A stretch of DNA of 64,000 nucleotides from positions 62,001 through 126,000 of the forward strand of contig JBCCCR010000019.1 in assembly GCA_039033415.1 (NCBI GenBank), in the 5' to 3' direction. The stretch comes from Pseudomonadota bacterium (GTDB lineage: Bacteria > Pseudomonadota > Gammaproteobacteria > Xanthomonadales > SZUA-38). The notes under the pieces are model-generated. The model worked only from the letters and a program-made list of their open reading frames with translations, did no database searches and had not been told where the DNA came from. How positions within the stretch are numbered: the stretch's first letter is position 1; every line of letters begins with the position of its first letter. A program made the translations under genes and the position numbers. Of this stretch, positions 8,908-17,989 are shown piece after piece.

Positions 8908-9842
8908 AAGAAGATCCCGGATTTTACGACTACTGGCCATACCGCGATCGACCGAAGATCACCTGGCCCGGTGGCGCTCGTCTCGCCTTTTGGGTGGCAC
9001 CGAATATTGAGTACTACGAGCTCAATCCGCCCGATAACCCGCACCGCAAACCGTGGCCGCAGGCGAACCCCGCGGTCGCCGGCTACAGCATCCGGGATTT
9101 TGGTAATCGGGTAGGTCATGTTCGGCAGATGGAGGTGCTGGATCGCTACAACGTTCGCGGGTCGATCTCCCTGTCAACGGCGCTGTGTGATCACCATCCC
9201 GAGATTATCGAGATGTGCAAGGAACGGGACTGGGAGTTTTTCAGCCACGGCATCTACAACACTCGCTACACCTACGGCCTGTCCAGCGAGCAGGAAAGGG
9301 CCATGATCCGCGACTCGATGGAGTCCATTCATAAGCACACCGGGCAGAAGTGCGCCGGCTATCTCGCGCCTGCGTTGTCTCACAGCGAGGAGACCATCGA
9401 CCTGTTTGCTGAGGTGGGCAGCGAGCTGTTCGGCGATGAGGGAGGAATCTACACCTGCGACCTGTTTCATGATGATCAGCCCACGCCGATTCACACCCGG
9501 TCAGGCAAACGGTTTGTGTCCATTCCCTACTCGCTGGAAATGAACGACACGATCGCCTACGTCGTGCAGAAAATTGAACCCCGCCGCTACGGTCAGCAGA
9601 TCAAAGACTGTTTTGACCGGCTCTATGCCGAAGGGGAAACCAGCGGGACCGTCATGTGTATCCCCACGCACAACTATCAGGTGAGCTGCGCGCATCGGCT
9701 AAGAGCCTTTGAGGAAGCGGTTGAGTACATCACCGGCCACAGCGACGTCTGGGTCACCACGGGGCGTGAGATCGCCGAGTACTACCGGGACAATTATTAC
9801 GATATCGCGATGCAGGACATAAAAGAGCGGGGGGCAGCCTGA
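8904..9842 (+). CDS. PuuE-like polysaccharide deacetylase family hydrolase (1)
   Basis: 312 residues. It shows the hallmarks of the PuuE-type branch of NodB-fold amidohydrolases: WPGGARLAFWVAPNIEYYE near the N-terminus, IRDFGNRVGHVRQMEVLDRY, and FFSHG carrying a metal-type histidine. This branch includes metal-poor allantoinases and chitin/polysaccharide-deacetylase-like proteins acting on small amides. The classical TFDDG of NodB is absent, as in PuuE relatives. It is the second gene of a three-gene overlapping operon (ATGA with the hydrolase before, TGATG with the paralogue after). No signal peptide is present, so it is probably cytoplasmic. The substrate cannot be read from sequence. Confidence 0.8.
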   Translation: MKEDPGFYDYWPYRDRPKITWPGGARLAFWVAPNIEYYELNPPDNPHRKPWPQANPAVAGYSIRDFGNRVGHVRQMEVLDRYNVRGSISLSTALCDHHPEIIEMCKERDWEFFSHGIYNTRYTYGLSSEQERAMIRDSMESIHKHTGQKCAGYLAPALSHSEETIDLFAEVGSELFGDEGGIYTCDLFHDDQPTPIHTRSGKRFVSIPYSLEMNDTIAYVVQKIEPRRYGQQIKDCFDRLYAEGETSGTVMCIPTHNYQVSCAHRLRAFEEAVEYITGHSDVWVTTGREIAEYYRDNYYDIAMQDIKERGAA

Positions 9843-10768
9843 TGGCGCTTGATCAAAGCTACCTGGAGTATCCCGAACGTTCGTACGGGATGGACCACCA
9901 ACGCTATGACTGGTCGATGCTCAGCGAGCGCAAGCCGGTCAGCTGGCCCGACGGGAAAACGCTGGCACTGTGGGTGAACGTCAATCTGCAGTTCTATCCG
10001 CTGAACCAGGAGGGTAAACCTTTTAAGGTGCCGGGCGGCATGACCATGCCCTATCCGGACCTAAGGCATTTCAGCCTGCGTGATTACGGCAATCGAGTGG
10101 GCCTGTTTCGGGTGCTCGATGCTCTGGACCGATTCGGCGTAAAGCCGACGTTGACGGTGAACTCGCGCCTGCTGGAGCGGGCCCCTTACCTGGCGGCCCT
10201 GATCCGCGATCGCGGCGACGAGGTGCTAGGCCACGGCTCGCATATGGACGCGCTGCACTACGGCGGCCAGGACCGCGCGCAGGAACAGCAGGAGATCGAG
10301 GCCAGTCTTGAAAGCCTGCGCAAAGCCACGTCTCAGGACGTCAACGGGTGGCTCTCGCCGGTACGATCGGAGTCGGAAAATACGCCTGATTTGCTCGCCG
10401 CAGCCGGCGTTGAGTACTTCTGCGACTGGGTGAACGACGACATGCCCTATGAGTTTCGCACCGACCACGGCCCCTTGACCGCCATGCCGCTGCCGCTGGA
10501 GATCGAAGACCGATTCGTGATCATGAACAACCTGCATTCGGAGGCTTCCTGGGCCGAGCAGGTGCTGGACTCAGCCGATCTGCTGGAAGCTGAGGCCGCT
10601 CGACAAGGTGGGCGGATACTGTCGCTGAACATCCATCCCTGGATGCTGGGCCAACCTCATCGTATCAAGCACTTGGAAGGCGTGCTGGAGAATCTTAAAG
10701 CACTCCCCGGCATTTGGAGCGCATCTGCCGGCGAAATCCGGCAAAGCTGGCTCTCCCAACAAGACTAA
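9842..10768 (+). CDS. PuuE-like polysaccharide deacetylase family hydrolase (2)
   Basis: 308 residues, a diverged paralogue of the preceding gene: WPDGKTLALWVNVNLQFYP, LRDYGNRVGLFRVLDALDRFG and VLGHGSHMD occupy the same positions. The start codon overlaps the previous stop by one base (TGATG), so the two are probably made in equal amounts and may form a heteromer. The differing motif after GNRVG and the HPWMLGQPHR segment near the C-terminus suggest that the two paralogues do not share exactly the same active site. The downstream 200 bp contain no convincing gene. Confidence 0.8.
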   Translation: MALDQSYLEYPERSYGMDHQRYDWSMLSERKPVSWPDGKTLALWVNVNLQFYPLNQEGKPFKVPGGMTMPYPDLRHFSLRDYGNRVGLFRVLDALDRFGVKPTLTVNSRLLERAPYLAALIRDRGDEVLGHGSHMDALHYGGQDRAQEQQEIEASLESLRKATSQDVNGWLSPVRSESENTPDLLAAAGVEYFCDWVNDDMPYEFRTDHGPLTAMPLPLEIEDRFVIMNNLHSEASWAEQVLDSADLLEAEAARQGGRILSLNIHPWMLGQPHRIKHLEGVLENLKALPGIWSASAGEIRQSWLSQQD

Positions 10769-10981
10769 GGCCCAGTGACGCCGTCTGCCGACCCTCATGC
10801 GAACGGGCCCGAGCGCCGCTCGGTCACAGACCCAGCACGCGGCCTTGATGCAGAGACTCTGTCCTCGCTCAATTTGCGTCGCCACTTCGCCACAGATTGG
10901 GGGAGGTGGCCCCTCAAAGCGATGTTGGGTGGCCGCCCAAACTGCTGGTGTCGGGCTCGCGCTTAGTGGGTATCGACGCGC

Positions 10982-11824
10982 TCAGCCCGCATCCTGAAAC
11001 AGGTGAACGTCTCTCTGCGGGAATGGAATGCTGCAGCCGGCTGTTTCCACGGCAGCCTTGAGCGCCGGGCGCAGGTCGAAGAAAACGTCCCAGTAGTCGT
11101 CGGTGTTGACATAGGCGCGCACCAAGAAATCGACAGAGCTCGCACCGAGTTCAACCACCTCGACCACATGTTGACGGTCTTTCAGAAACCGCTGGTCTTC
11201 GGCCAGGACGCCCTGCATGGCTTTGCGGGCGTTCACTAGGTTATCGCTGTAGCTGACGCCAATCGCTACTTCGATGGCGCGGGTTTCCGAGCGCGTGTGG
11301 TTGATGATGGAGTCGTTTGCCAATGCGCCGTTGGGGACAAATATCACCCGCTCGTCGAACGTCTTGAGCGTGGTGACAAAAATGCCGATATCTTCGACCA
11401 CACCTTCATGACCCTGTGCTTCGACGTATTCACCGACCTTGATGGGGCGGAACAGCAGCAGCATCACGCCACCGGCAAAGTTTGACAGGCTTCCCTGCAG
11501 TGCTAGGCCTATCGCCAAGCCCGCGGCACCAAGGACCGCGACGAAAGAGGTCGTCTCGATACCGACGATGCTCGCTACGCTGATGATGAGCACCACTTTG
11601 AGCAGGATGTCGACCGCGCTGCCAATAAAGCGTGCAAGCGTTTCATCTGGAACCTGCTTTTCAGATATGCGCGCAACGGCCCGCACGATGCGCTTAATGA
11701 CCCATAGTCCGATGAGCAAAACCAGGATGGCGAGCAGAACGCGCCCGCCATAGAGAGCTATATGACTTTGCATTGACTGCAGAAAGTTTGTGAGTTGTTG
11801 AGGCATGGGCTGACCCCCCGACAT
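10982..11824 (-). CDS. mscS: Small-conductance mechanosensitive channel, MscS family
   Basis: About 280 residues: a short N-terminus, three hydrophobic helices (GGRVLLAILVLLIGLWVIKR, a second about residues 65-90, and the pore helix rich in Ala/Gly, AVLGAAGLAIGLALQGSLSN), then FAGGVMLLLFRPIKVGEYVE and the beta domain. Length and layout match the E. coli MscS pore-forming channel, which releases osmolytes on hypo-osmotic shock. Three in-frame starts exist (GTG at 11836, ATG at 11824, ATG at 11806); the last has the best G-rich Shine-Dalgarno, so the true N-terminus may be six residues shorter. It lies alone, downstream of hppA. Confidence 0.9.
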   Translation of the reverse strand: MSGGQPMPQQLTNFLQSMQSHIALYGGRVLLAILVLLIGLWVIKRIVRAVARISEKQVPDETLARFIGSAVDILLKVVLIISVASIVGIETTSFVAVLGAAGLAIGLALQGSLSNFAGGVMLLLFRPIKVGEYVEAQGHEGVVEDIGIFVTTLKTFDERVIFVPNGALANDSIINHTRSETRAIEVAIGVSYSDNLVNARKAMQGVLAEDQRFLKDRQHVVEVVELGASSVDFLVRAYVNTDDYWDVFFDLRPALKAAVETAGCSIPFPQRDVHLFQDAG

Positions 11825-12023
11825 AGATGTGGCCACACCGTATGGTCGGGGTAGTACAGACGCTATGTCTGTTAGCGATTGTTTACAGTTCCGTCGAAGC
11901 GTCGCCCTACTAAGACGGTGGTCAGAAAAGCCGTGTTGATAACGCTGGTGTCTGTAGGCTGGACGCTGAGTTGCCTTCGGGCGCTAAGGGGTTGGCGGCC
12001 GGAACTTCGCTCAGCTTAGAACG

Positions 12024-12056
12024 TGAAAGGGCCGGTCCCACGCCTGCGGAACCGGC
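12024..12056 (-). terminator. Probable rho-independent terminator of hppA
   Basis: About 30 bp after the hppA stop on the minus strand is a 9-bp stem, GCCGGTTCC pairing with GGGACCGGC (one G-U pair), with an 8-base loop. The U-tract that follows is weak (CCCTTTCACGTT), so termination efficiency is uncertain. Confidence 0.5.
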
Positions 12057-12084
12057 TCCTGAGGTTGGGTAGCGGCTGGTCGGA

Positions 12085-14226
12085 TCAGCCGACGAGGATC
12101 CCGCCGTACTGCACAAAGAAAGGCACAAACACCAGCGACAGGATCGCTGACAGCTTGATCAGAATGTTCAGCGACGGGCCGGAGGTGTCCTTCAGCGGGT
12201 CACCCACCGTGTCGCCGACCACCGCAGCCTTGTGGTTGTCGGTACCCTTGCCGCCGAGATTGCCGGCCTCGATGTACTTCTTGGCGTTGTCCCATGCGCC
12301 GCCGCTGTTGGAGGCGCTGATGGCGAGCACGCCACCGGAAACCAGCGAACCCGCTAGCAGGCCGGCGGTGGCCTGGATGCCAAACAGGAAACCGGTGACC
12401 AGCGGTGCACCCATGATCAGGATTCCCGGGGCGATCATCTCTTTGATGGCGGCCTGGGTGGAGATCGCCACACACTGCTCGTAGTCGGGGTCGCCCGTGC
12501 CTTCCATGATGCCGGGGATCGTTTTGAACTGACGCCGCACTTCCTCGATCATCTTGTAAGCTGCGGAGCCGACCGACTTCATGGTCATGGCGGTGAACAG
12601 GGCCGGCAGTACTGCGCCGATGAACAGGCCGGTGAAGACCATCGGGTCGAGAAGGTTGATGCTGCCCAGGAGGTCAAACTCAGGACCGTTTTCCTCTTTG
12701 AGCAGCAGGTCAGCCCGGGTGAGGAACGCCGCAAACAGAGCCAGCGAGGTCAGAATCGCCGCGCCGATGGCAAAGCCTTTACCCATAGCGGCGGTGGTGT
12801 TGCCGGCGGCATCCAGCACGTCGGTGCGCTGACGCACGTGCTCTTCCATCGAAGCCATCTCGGCGATCCCGCCAGCGTTGTCTGCCACCGGGCCGTAGGC
12901 GTCGATCGTCAGTGCAATCACCAGCGTCCCCAGCATGCCGAGCGAGGCGATGGCCACGCCGTACATGCCGGCGAGCATCCAGGGGATGTAGATGGCCAGG
13001 CCAATCGCCAGGTAGGGGCCCACGGCACTCTTATAGCCCAGCGCTAAACCGAAGATGATGTTGGTTGCGGTACCGGTCTGACACGACTCGGCCACCTCTT
13101 TCACAGGACCGTAGCTGTCCGAGGTGTAGTACTCGGTCAGCAGACCGACCACCAGGCCGGCAATGAGGCCGGTCAAGAAACAGAGGTAAACGCCGAGGTT
13201 GGTGTAGTTTTCGCCGGCGATGGCGAACTCGGCTGGCACCAGCTGCATGGTCACGAAATACATCGCGATGGCCATCAGCACGCTGGAGATGATCAGCATA
13301 CGCTTCAGTGCAGGACCCACCTGACGCTCCAGCGTGACCTTGACCATCAGGATGGTCAGCAGGCTGACCGGGATGCCAATGGCGGAGATCACGATGGGAT
13401 ACAGCAGCGCGTCCACGTTGCCCGCAAAGGCGATCGCGCTGATCACCATCGCGGCGCAGGTGCTCTCGGCGCAGGAGCCAAAAAGGTCAGCCCCCATGCC
13501 GGCCACGTCGCCCACGTTGTCACCCACGTTATCCGCGATGACGGCCGGATTTCGAGGATCGTCTTCCGGGATACCGGCTTCCACCTTACCGACGAGGTCG
13601 GCGCCGACGTCAGCTGCCTTGGTGAAAATGCCGCCACCAACCCGCGCAAACAGGGCGATCGAGGAACCGCCGAGGCCAAAGCCGGCGATCACTTCCATCA
13701 GAATATGCGGCGGGAGCTGCTCGGGCATCACATACTTGAGGCCCAGGTAGATGAGCAGCATGCCCAGGGATGCCAGGCTGACCAGCGCAAAACCCATGAC
13801 GGCGCCGGAACGAAGCGCGAGGTTGAACGCGTCCGACAGCGACTGGTTGGCTGAGACGGTGGTTCGGACGTTGCCCGCGGTGGCGATTTTCATGCCGATG
13901 TAGCCGGAGGCGATGGAAATCACCGCGCCGAAGATAAAGGCGACCGCGGTGTAGATGCCTTCATTGACGTAGTCGGTGTGATGATCGTCGATGAGGATGG
14001 CGATGATGGCGGCAAACACCACCATAAAGATCGCCATAAACTTGTATTCCTGTTTCAGGAACGCCATGGCGCCGGCTGCAATCGCCGCGTGAATTTTCTT
14101 CAGCCGGCCACGGATGCCTTCATCCTCGACGCCCATGTCGATGGCCACTTTGCTCACCGAAGATGAATAGAAAAAGGCGACTGCCAGGCCAAACAGGCTG
14201 AGCGCCAAAACAATTGCTACGGACAT
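12085..14226 (-). CDS. hppA: Membrane-bound proton/sodium-translocating pyrophosphatase
   Basis: 713 residues from ATG 14226 (in-frame ATG alternatives lie upstream, but [10 protein letters not shown] is the usual kind of N-terminal helix). The catalytic signature [11 protein letters not shown] is present, followed by [18 protein letters not shown] and the C-terminal pair of acidic motifs around [16 protein letters not shown]. About 15-16 hydrophobic segments match the family. It couples pyrophosphate hydrolysis to ion export across the inner membrane. [10 protein letters not shown] carries alanine where K+-independent enzymes carry lysine, so it should belong to the K+-dependent subfamily. 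Whether H+ or Na+ is pumped cannot be decided by eye. Confidence 0.95.
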   Translation of the reverse strand: MSVAIVLALSLFGLAVAFFYSSSVSKVAIDMGVEDEGIRGRLKKIHAAIAAGAMAFLKQEYKFMAIFMVVFAAIIAILIDDHHTDYVNEGIYTAVAFIFGAVISIASGYIGMKIATAGNVRTTVSANQSLSDAFNLALRSGAVMGFALVSLASLGMLLIYLGLKYVMPEQLPPHILMEVIAGFGLGGSSIALFARVGGGIFTKAADVGADLVGKVEAGIPEDDPRNPAVIADNVGDNVGDVAGMGADLFGSCAESTCAAMVISAIAFAGNVDALLYPIVISAIGIPVSLLTILMVKVTLERQVGPALKRMLIISSVLMAIAMYFVTMQLVPAEFAIAGENYTNLGVYLCFLTGLIAGLVVGLLTEYYTSDSYGPVKEVAESCQTGTATNIIFGLALGYKSAVGPYLAIGLAIYIPWMLAGMYGVAIASLGMLGTLVIALTIDAYGPVADNAGGIAEMASMEEHVRQRTDVLDAAGNTTAAMGKGFAIGAAILTSLALFAAFLTRADLLLKEENGPEFDLLGSINLLDPMVFTGLFIGAVLPALFTAMTMKSVGSAAYKMIEEVRRQFKTIPGIMEGTGDPDYEQCVAISTQAAIKEMIAPGILIMGAPLVTGFLFGIQATAGLLAGSLVSGGVLAISASNSGGAWDNAKKYIEAGNLGGKGTDNHKAAVVGDTVGDPLKDTSGPSLNILIKLSAILSLVFVPFFVQYGGILVG

Positions 14227-14533
14227 GCCCTGTGCTTCTCCAAATGCATAGTCAAAACTGCTGCGCGCCATCCGCAAAAAATCCCCTTGCTAACCTCAAA
14301 AGGGCCCGCAAAGCGTGGATTTCTGGGGGTGGTGCTCCCTGAACTGATTCTGGTTCGACGTCGACGGATCGTGAAAATGCGGCGTTGAACGGCGCGAGAG
14401 TCTACCACAACACGCCTTCGGCCGCAGTGGCTGGGAGGAAAAGATTTCTGGGGAGATTTGGCAGGGGCAACCATCGCTCCGGAGAGCCGCCCGTTCCCTT
14501 CAGCACTCAGCCGGGAGGCTTAGGTTTCAACGA
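14227..14533 (-). other. Intergenic region upstream of hppA
   Basis: 307 bases between hppA and the acetyltransferase gene. It must contain the hppA promoter and the 3' end of the upstream transcript, but I see no clear terminator, RNA gene or conserved ORF. A GGAGAAG about ten bases before the hppA ATG is the likely ribosome binding site. Confidence 0.4.
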
Positions 14534-15013
14534 TCAGGTTTCGAGGGTCAGGACGTCAAAGTGATGGACGTCTTCGCGCTCGCCCAGGCTGCTGTAGAGC
14601 GCAATCGCCGGCGCGTCACCCGCATCCGCCTGAACAAAAGCGACCCAGGCGCCGCGCTCGACGGCGAATGGCCTTAGCGCCCCGATGAGTGCCCTGGCAA
14701 TTCCCCGGCGTCGATGGTTCTTGCGCACGGCCAGATCATAGATATAGATCTCGCTGCGCTGCCGCTCGAATTTTCGCAGCTCGTAAGCCGTGAGTCCGCC
14801 GATCACCACATCGTCGGCCAACGCCACCAGAGCGATGAACTCGCGGCTGCTCAGCAGATCCCCAAGATAGGCATCCGACGGTTTTTCGGCCAGATAGGTT
14901 TCAGGGTCTTCGAAGGCTTCGCTGAATAGTGAAGCGAGCTCACGCAGCAGCGGCACGTCCTCCGCGCTGAGCCGGTGATACCGGTAACGGCCGGGGTCAG
15001 AGTCAGGGGGCAT
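14534..15013 (-). CDS. GNAT acetyltransferase resembling AAC(3)-I aminoglycoside 3-N-acetyltransferases
   Basis: 159 residues, the normal length of AAC(3)-I. Recognisable family segments are YLGDLLSSREFIALVAL, KFERQRSEIYIYDLAV, then the acetyl-CoA loop HRRRGIARALI, followed by VQADAGDAPAIALY and a C-terminal HHFDV. From memory these line up closely with the gentamicin/fortimicin acetyltransferases AAC(3)-Ia. In an environmental chromosome without integron context this is most likely an intrinsic homologue whose natural substrate is unknown; actual aminoglycoside resistance is not implied. It appears last in a minus-strand string with a membrane protein, the broken DUF6713 gene and the intradiol-like gene. 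Confidence 0.85.
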   Translation of the reverse strand: MPPDSDPGRYRYHRLSAEDVPLLRELASLFSEAFEDPETYLAEKPSDAYLGDLLSSREFIALVALADDVVIGGLTAYELRKFERQRSEIYIYDLAVRKNHRRRGIARALIGALRPFAVERGAWVAFVQADAGDAPAIALYSSLGEREDVHHFDVLTLET

Positions 15014-15037
15014 GGCGTGGCCTGTCGCTGTTACCGT

Positions 15038-15481
15038 CTACGCCGCTCCACCCGCTGACGAGGGAGAGGGGCTGAGCCGGCCGCCGATGAGGGAGCTGAG
15101 CCAGGCCATTGGCACATAGGCCACCACCAGGTCGAGCGCAATGAACCAGACGGGGGCGGGAATCATGGTCGCAGCAGCAACGCCGCCGCCGAGAAAAATG
15201 GCGCCGACGATCAGCGCCATCGCAGTTCGTCGACCTCGGGCGAACAGGTAGGCAACCAGTGCCCCGACGAGCGTACCCAGCGCATGGGCCAGAAACGGAA
15301 ACACAAAGTGTCTGGGTTTAAGCAGGTGGGCTGAGGCCTGGAGGCTCTCCGTGCTCGTGACGTCGAAGCCAGGCGGCGGCGCGATCACGATCGGTCCTAC
15401 GGTGACCAGCCCCATGTTCACAACGCTGCCGACGACCAGACCGGCCAAGACGGCCAGCACGTTTCTAAGAGTGGTGTTCAT
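15038..15481 (-). CDS. Small four-helix membrane protein
   Basis: 147 residues from ATG 15481 (MNTTLRNVLAVLAGLVVG); the frame is open further upstream but overlaps the preceding gene's 3' end. Four hydrophobic segments are seen: residues 5-25, 65-85, 92-112 and 116-136. The layout (first helix, a periplasmic stretch with PPPGFD, then three helices) resembles unnamed conserved membrane proteins of many bacteria. It starts 13 bp after the DUF6713 remnant, indicating a shared transcript. No function is assigned. Confidence 0.7.
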   Translation of the reverse strand: MNTTLRNVLAVLAGLVVGSVVNMGLVTVGPIVIAPPPGFDVTSTESLQASAHLLKPRHFVFPFLAHALGTLVGALVAYLFARGRRTAMALIVGAIFLGGGVAAATMIPAPVWFIALDLVVAYVPMAWLSSLIGGRLSPSPSSAGGAA

Positions 15482-15494
15482 GCGCCGCAGGATA

Positions 15495-16161
15495 TCACTC
15501 CGTCGGCTTCTCCCTGTGGACCACCACCAGGTAAGCGGCGCCGACAAGCGCTGCGCCGTAGATCAGCAGCGAGGAATCCGGGGAAGCAAACTCGTAGCTG
15601 GCATGACCGGAGAACAGCGTGTGCAGGCCAGCGTGAATCACCAGAAACGCGGAGGTCCAGTAGCGCGCCCTGGATCGCAACTCAAGGTTCAGGCTGGCAA
15701 TCAGGCCGATCACCAGCGCGAAGAGGGGAATGTGACCAAGCAGAAAGACTCGTTGGCCTAGTGCCCTGTTTAATGAATTCGTTGCGTTTCAGAACCCCGT
15801 TGGGCGCCAAGAACAAGGCGCATCGCGCCAACCATGGCCGTAGCCCTTGGCAAGCGATGCAACGCGGTTATGGTTGCCCAAGGGGGCTCCCTTCGGGCGC
15901 GCACCACAAGGCCTGGAGCGGCGTTGCGAGCCTTGGCCAGGGAACCACCCTGGCCGGCGCCTCGCGCCTAACTCCAGGGCCTTGTGGACACGCGCTGAAA
16001 TACAACGAATTCATTAAACAGGTCACTTTCGGGTCGGTCAGAAAGCTTGTCAGCGGCAGGACCAGCCACTCGTGGTTCAGCATGGCGTCCATTTCATGGG
16101 TCAGCAGTAGCGCCAGGCCCAGATAGAACAAAATGTCTTTCACTAAGGTCAGCTCCCCCAT
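15495..16161 (-). pseudogene. DUF6713-like membrane protein gene interrupted by a MITE-like element
   Basis: The N-terminal part begins at ATG 16161 (VKDILFYLGLALLLTHEMDA, NHEWLVLPL) and stays in frame to TDP near 16029. The C-terminal part (VFLLGHIPLFALVIGL, HAGLHTLFSGH, YEF) resumes at about 15758 and stops at 15495. Between them lies a 266-bp inverted-repeat element. Removing the element and keeping one TA joins the halves in frame as TDP-IGQ-RVFLLGH, giving about 130 residues with four hydrophobic helices, which fits my memory of the DUF6713 family. As it stands, translation from the native start enters the element and ends after 97 codons. The gene is therefore probably inactivated. Confidence 0.8.
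15761..16026. mobile_element. MITE-like element, copy A (266 bp)
   Basis: Terminal inverted repeats begin GTGCCCTGTTTAATGAATTC on the left and, read from the other strand, GTGACCTGTTTAATGAATTC on the right, both running on to a shared TTTCAG. Left flank is TA and right flank TT, consistent with a 2-bp TA target duplication with one later change. The inner ends are shared with copy B: one side reads CCCCGTTGGGCGCCAAGAAC, the other CGCGTGTCCACAAGGCCCTG. No transposase is encoded. TA targeting suggests mobilisation by an IS630/Tc1-mariner-type enzyme elsewhere in the genome (inference). Confidence 0.8.
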
Positions 16162-16186
16162 GACGCCCGAGGGAAAGCTGACAGGC

Positions 16187-16804
16187 TCAGAAGTCAGCCT
16201 TCCTCTTCAGCTTGAATCGTACCCCAACAGTCTGAACCTCATTGACAATTTTTACGGCTCGCACGTTGCCAAGGTCTCCGGCCTTGTCGGATTTTTTGTG
16301 CATCGATTCGGTGACCTGAGGATCGTCAGCGAAAAACACCTTCGGTGCCCACTGTCGACCGAACTCCTCGGACTCGAGCGTAAAGTGAATGTGGCCCGGT
16401 TCCCGACCGAGATGATCAGCGGCGGGGCGGATGGATTCGAAGCGAAAAGCCCCAGTGGAATCGGTCTGGGCCCAACCCTGCAGTCGCCAGGTTTTGCTGG
16501 CGTTTTTATCCTTGCCGAACTCATAGCCGGCGCTGTCGCGATGGTACGCGTGCACTGCAACTCCGCTGGCGGGGCTGCCGTCGGGGTTGAGTACCAGGCC
16601 TTGGATCAGCAGCGGAATACCCGGCTCTTCAGCAGGGGCAATTCGACCACTTGTCGGCAGACGCTGCGGCCGTAGCTTCTGCGCCTCCTGCCAGCTTGCC
16701 AGCCATGCGGGATCCACGTCGGCATAGCTCGCCGGCGCGGTGGCCAGCAGTCCCAGGATTATCAGTGCCAGGGTAATCAGCGCCCGCCGCGTTGCGTTTG
16801 TCAT
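16187..16804 (-). CDS. Exported intradiol ring-cleavage dioxygenase-like protein
   Basis: 205 residues. A signal peptide is clear (TLALIILGLLATAPASYA). The mature protein has the beta-sandwich pattern of intradiol dioxygenases: LIQGLVLNPDGSPASGV, AVHAYHRD, GWAQTDSTGAFRFESIRPA and the iron-ligand-type GHIHF. Cytoplasmic catechol and protocatechuate dioxygenases are not exported, so this belongs with the secreted or periplasmic relatives whose substrates are largely unknown. Not all four iron ligands could be identified with certainty. It lies 25 bp upstream of the broken DUF6713 gene. Confidence 0.75.
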   Translation of the reverse strand: MTNATRRALITLALIILGLLATAPASYADVDPAWLASWQEAQKLRPQRLPTSGRIAPAEEPGIPLLIQGLVLNPDGSPASGVAVHAYHRDSAGYEFGKDKNASKTWRLQGWAQTDSTGAFRFESIRPAADHLGREPGHIHFTLESEEFGRQWAPKVFFADDPQVTESMHKKSDKAGDLGNVRAVKIVNEVQTVGVRFKLKRKADF

Positions 16805-16913
16805 CAGCCAACCTTCTGCCGGATACGTTGAAATACGTTAGGCGCGGGAATCAGCGTCGGCAAGGTGAGTTTCGACGGGGCGGTTTGCGCATGCGGCAAG
16901 CTGTGCCTCAGGC

Positions 16914-17915
16914 TCAGCCCGACTCAAACTCTTCGGTGTCGATGTCCTGCTGGGTGGCGGCGCCGTAGCGCGCGCCGCTCACGTTTGCCTGGCTGACAAT
17001 CTCACCGACGCGTCTCAGCGTGTCAGTCGACAGGTTCACCGACCCGGCGCCAAGGTTATCGACCAGATGGTCCTGGCGGGTCGTGCCTGGAATCACGTGA
17101 ACGTGCTCGCCCTGGGCGAGCGTCCAAGCCAGCGACAGCTGCGCCGGCGTACACCCGGAATCTTCGGCCAGCCCGGTAAACTCCGCGTGCCATGACAGGT
17201 TTTTCTCATAATGCGGCGCCTGGAATCGCGGCATATTCCGGCGAATATCTCCGTCGGCCAGCTCGTCCGGTCGAGGACAGCATGCAGTAAGGAACCCTCG
17301 ACCCACCGGCGAAAAGGCAACAAAAGCCGCGCCGATCTCCCGGCAGGCACTCAGCACGCCGAGCTCCGGGTTCCGGGTCCAGGGAGAGTACTCCGACTGC
17401 ACCGCCGTCACAGGAAACTCCCCATGCGCTCGAAGTAGCGTCTGTGCGGACACTTCCGACAGGCCCACCGCGCGGATCTTGCCCTGTTCAACGAAGCGGC
17501 CGAGCGTGCCCACGCTGTCTTCGATGGGCACTTCCGGATCGAGTCGGTGCAGGTAATACAGATCGATGACGTCGGTCTGCAGCCGGGTCAGCGAAGCGTC
17601 AATCTGCCGGCCCAGCGTGGCGGGAGTGCCGTCGATGACCCGACCGCGATCGCCGATGGTCATGCCGCACTTCGAGGCGAGGAACAGCCGGCTGCGCTGA
17701 GTCTTGATGGTCTTGCCCACCAACGCTTCGTTGTGCCCGTTGCCGTAGAGGGTCGCGGTGTCGAAATGGATCACGCCCAGCTCGAGCGCACGGTTGAGAA
17801 GCGCCTGCCCTTCGTCTTCTGGCAGGGGCGGGCCGTAGGCGTGAGAGAGATTCATGCACCCCAGCCCGATGGAAGGAATTTTCAGGCCGGCGAGGTCACA
17901 CGGTGGATTTTGCAT
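16914..17915 (-). CDS. Aldo/keto reductase
   Basis: 333 residues with the full tetrad: D52 and Y57 in FDTATLYGNG, K82 in LASKCGM and H123 in YYLHRLDPEVP. SIGLGCMNLS at the N-terminus and IPGTTRQDHLVDN for NADP binding are typical of the large AKR group that includes YajO/Tas-like and pyridoxal reductase-like enzymes. It should reduce an aldehyde or ketone using NADPH in the cytoplasm. It sits 74 bp after the oxygenase gene on the same strand. The substrate is not predictable. Confidence 0.9.
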   Translation of the reverse strand: MQNPPCDLAGLKIPSIGLGCMNLSHAYGPPLPEDEGQALLNRALELGVIHFDTATLYGNGHNEALVGKTIKTQRSRLFLASKCGMTIGDRGRVIDGTPATLGRQIDASLTRLQTDVIDLYYLHRLDPEVPIEDSVGTLGRFVEQGKIRAVGLSEVSAQTLLRAHGEFPVTAVQSEYSPWTRNPELGVLSACREIGAAFVAFSPVGRGFLTACCPRPDELADGDIRRNMPRFQAPHYEKNLSWHAEFTGLAEDSGCTPAQLSLAWTLAQGEHVHVIPGTTRQDHLVDNLGAGSVNLSTDTLRRVGEIVSQANVSGARYGAATQQDIDTEEFESG

Positions 17916-17989
17916 CGATCGGAGGTCTTAAGCGCCATAGACGCCGGGATCATAGAAGCTGGGCGCTACGGGGTAAACCCGCTTCATGA

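Noticed and set aside
10775-10966. Short frames after the second PuuE-like gene
   Set aside because: No ribosome binding site or recognisable sequence; several overlapping frames of equal length.
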